64,000 nt of DNA from Kitasatospora sp. NBC_01287 (GTDB lineage Bacteria; Actinomycetota; Actinomycetes; Streptomycetales; Streptomycetaceae). Below the pieces are notes generated by a model. It saw only the letters and a program-made list of their open reading frames with translations, ran no database searches and had not been told where the DNA came from. Below, piece by piece: positions 63,711 through 64,000 of this stretch. The stretch is from NCBI RefSeq assembly GCF_026340565.1, contig NZ_JAPEPB010000001.1, positions 5,184,501 through 5,248,500 on the forward strand, given 5' to 3'. How positions within the stretch are numbered: the first letter of the stretch is position 1; each line of letters begins with the position of its first letter. A program made the position numbers and the translations under genes.

Positions 63711-64000
63711 CTACCCGCGCTTGAGTTGCCGCACCAGCCGGCGGTACGTCTGGAACGCCGCCTTCGGCGTGTAGTCGTCGTTGAGCAGCCCGAGGTGGTC
63801 GAGCATGTTGGTCGAGCCGCTCTTGTCGTCCCGCAGGTCGAAGTACTCGTAGGCGGTCACGTCCAGCTTCGCGCGGTTGGCGCTGATCGCGGTCAACTCC
63901 GAGGTGAGCGCGGCGGACTGCTGGGCTTCGGTGCGCGGGGCGAGGGTGTCCCAGCCGTTCTCCGCGACGTGGATGGCCACCTTGCCGCCCAGCCCGGCGA
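63711..64000 (-). CDS. C-terminal part of a glycoside hydrolase (5' beyond window)
   Basis: The frame is open to the window edge, so the start is outside. The visible ~96 residues include V-A-I-H-V-A-E-N-G-W-D-T, typical of the nucleophile strand of clan GH-A enzymes (glutamate in E-N-G-W). They also show Y-E-Y-F-D-L-R-D-D and L-G-L-L-N-D-D-Y-T-P-K-A-A-F-Q-T-Y-R, the usual end of such barrels. The GH family and substrate cannot be fixed from this fragment. Confidence 0.75.
   Translation of the reverse strand, partial: AGLGGKVAIHVAENGWDTLAPRTEAQQSAALTSELTAISANRAKLDVTAYEYFDLRDDKSGSTNMLDHLGLLNDDYTPKAAFQTYRRLVRQLKRG

Overview
The window is a high-GC actinobacterial chromosome segment from a Streptomycetaceae member (Streptomyces, Kitasatospora or Streptacidiphilus-like). 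The evidence is the codon bias, the mycothiol gene mshA, the CarD regulator, MsiK, the DisA/RadA pair, many GTG starts and several apparently leaderless genes. From memory, the core order (mshA, YbjN, gpmA, phoU, phoR, phoP, lipoprotein, carD, ispD, ispF, cysS, rlmB, doxX, nucleotidyltransferase, msiK) follows a conserved Streptomyces core block. No plasmid backbone, IS element, CRISPR array or large biosynthetic cluster is visible.

Layout. 0-9.6 kb: the end of a SNF2 helicase with a remnant-like SWIM partner, a MerR regulator fused to a beta-clamp-like domain, a SigJ-type sigma factor, methyltransferases, an XRE regulator with an HBHA-like coiled-coil protein, a PP2C phosphatase and a macro-domain protein. 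9.8-28.7 kb: the conserved core, covering mycothiol synthesis, glycolysis, phosphate sensing with a PHO box, CarD, the MEP pathway, cysteinyl-tRNA synthetase, an rRNA methyltransferase and the sugar-uptake ATPase MsiK. 29.0-30.0 kb: a tRNA-Thr whose 3' end is duplicated 916 bp downstream, bracketing only a ribbon-helix-helix/PIN toxin-antitoxin pair. 30.3-37.0 kb: cell-wall enzymes, a GH35 beta-galactosidase, an SDR with a divergent regulator and an alkyltransferase. 37.2-40.0 kb: a family 2B encapsulin shell gene and its polyprenyl synthetase cargo gene. 40.2-53.8 kb: membrane proteins, a sigma-like/zinc-finger/BACON fusion, radA, disA (c-di-AMP), mutY, a TetR/MFS efflux pair and an M23 peptidase. 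54.1-62.4 kb: a PLP lyase, a two-gene Trypco2 plus trypsin-NACHT-TPR predicted conflict system, an HTH-Clp N-domain protein behind a double operator, a MATE exporter and a DinB protein. 62.5-64 kb: a winged-helix/zinc-ribbon protein and the end of a glycoside hydrolase cut by the window edge.

The strongest candidates for a little-described system are the Trypco2/trypsin-NACHT-TPR locus (55.4-59.4 kb), the encapsulin-polyprenyl synthetase compartment with hairpins between shell and cargo (37.2-40.0 kb), and the integrase-free toxin-antitoxin cassette at the tRNA. Two sequence habits recur: a -10 hexamer placed 6-7 nt before the start codon (leaderless transcripts), and short tandem duplications that run across stop codons.
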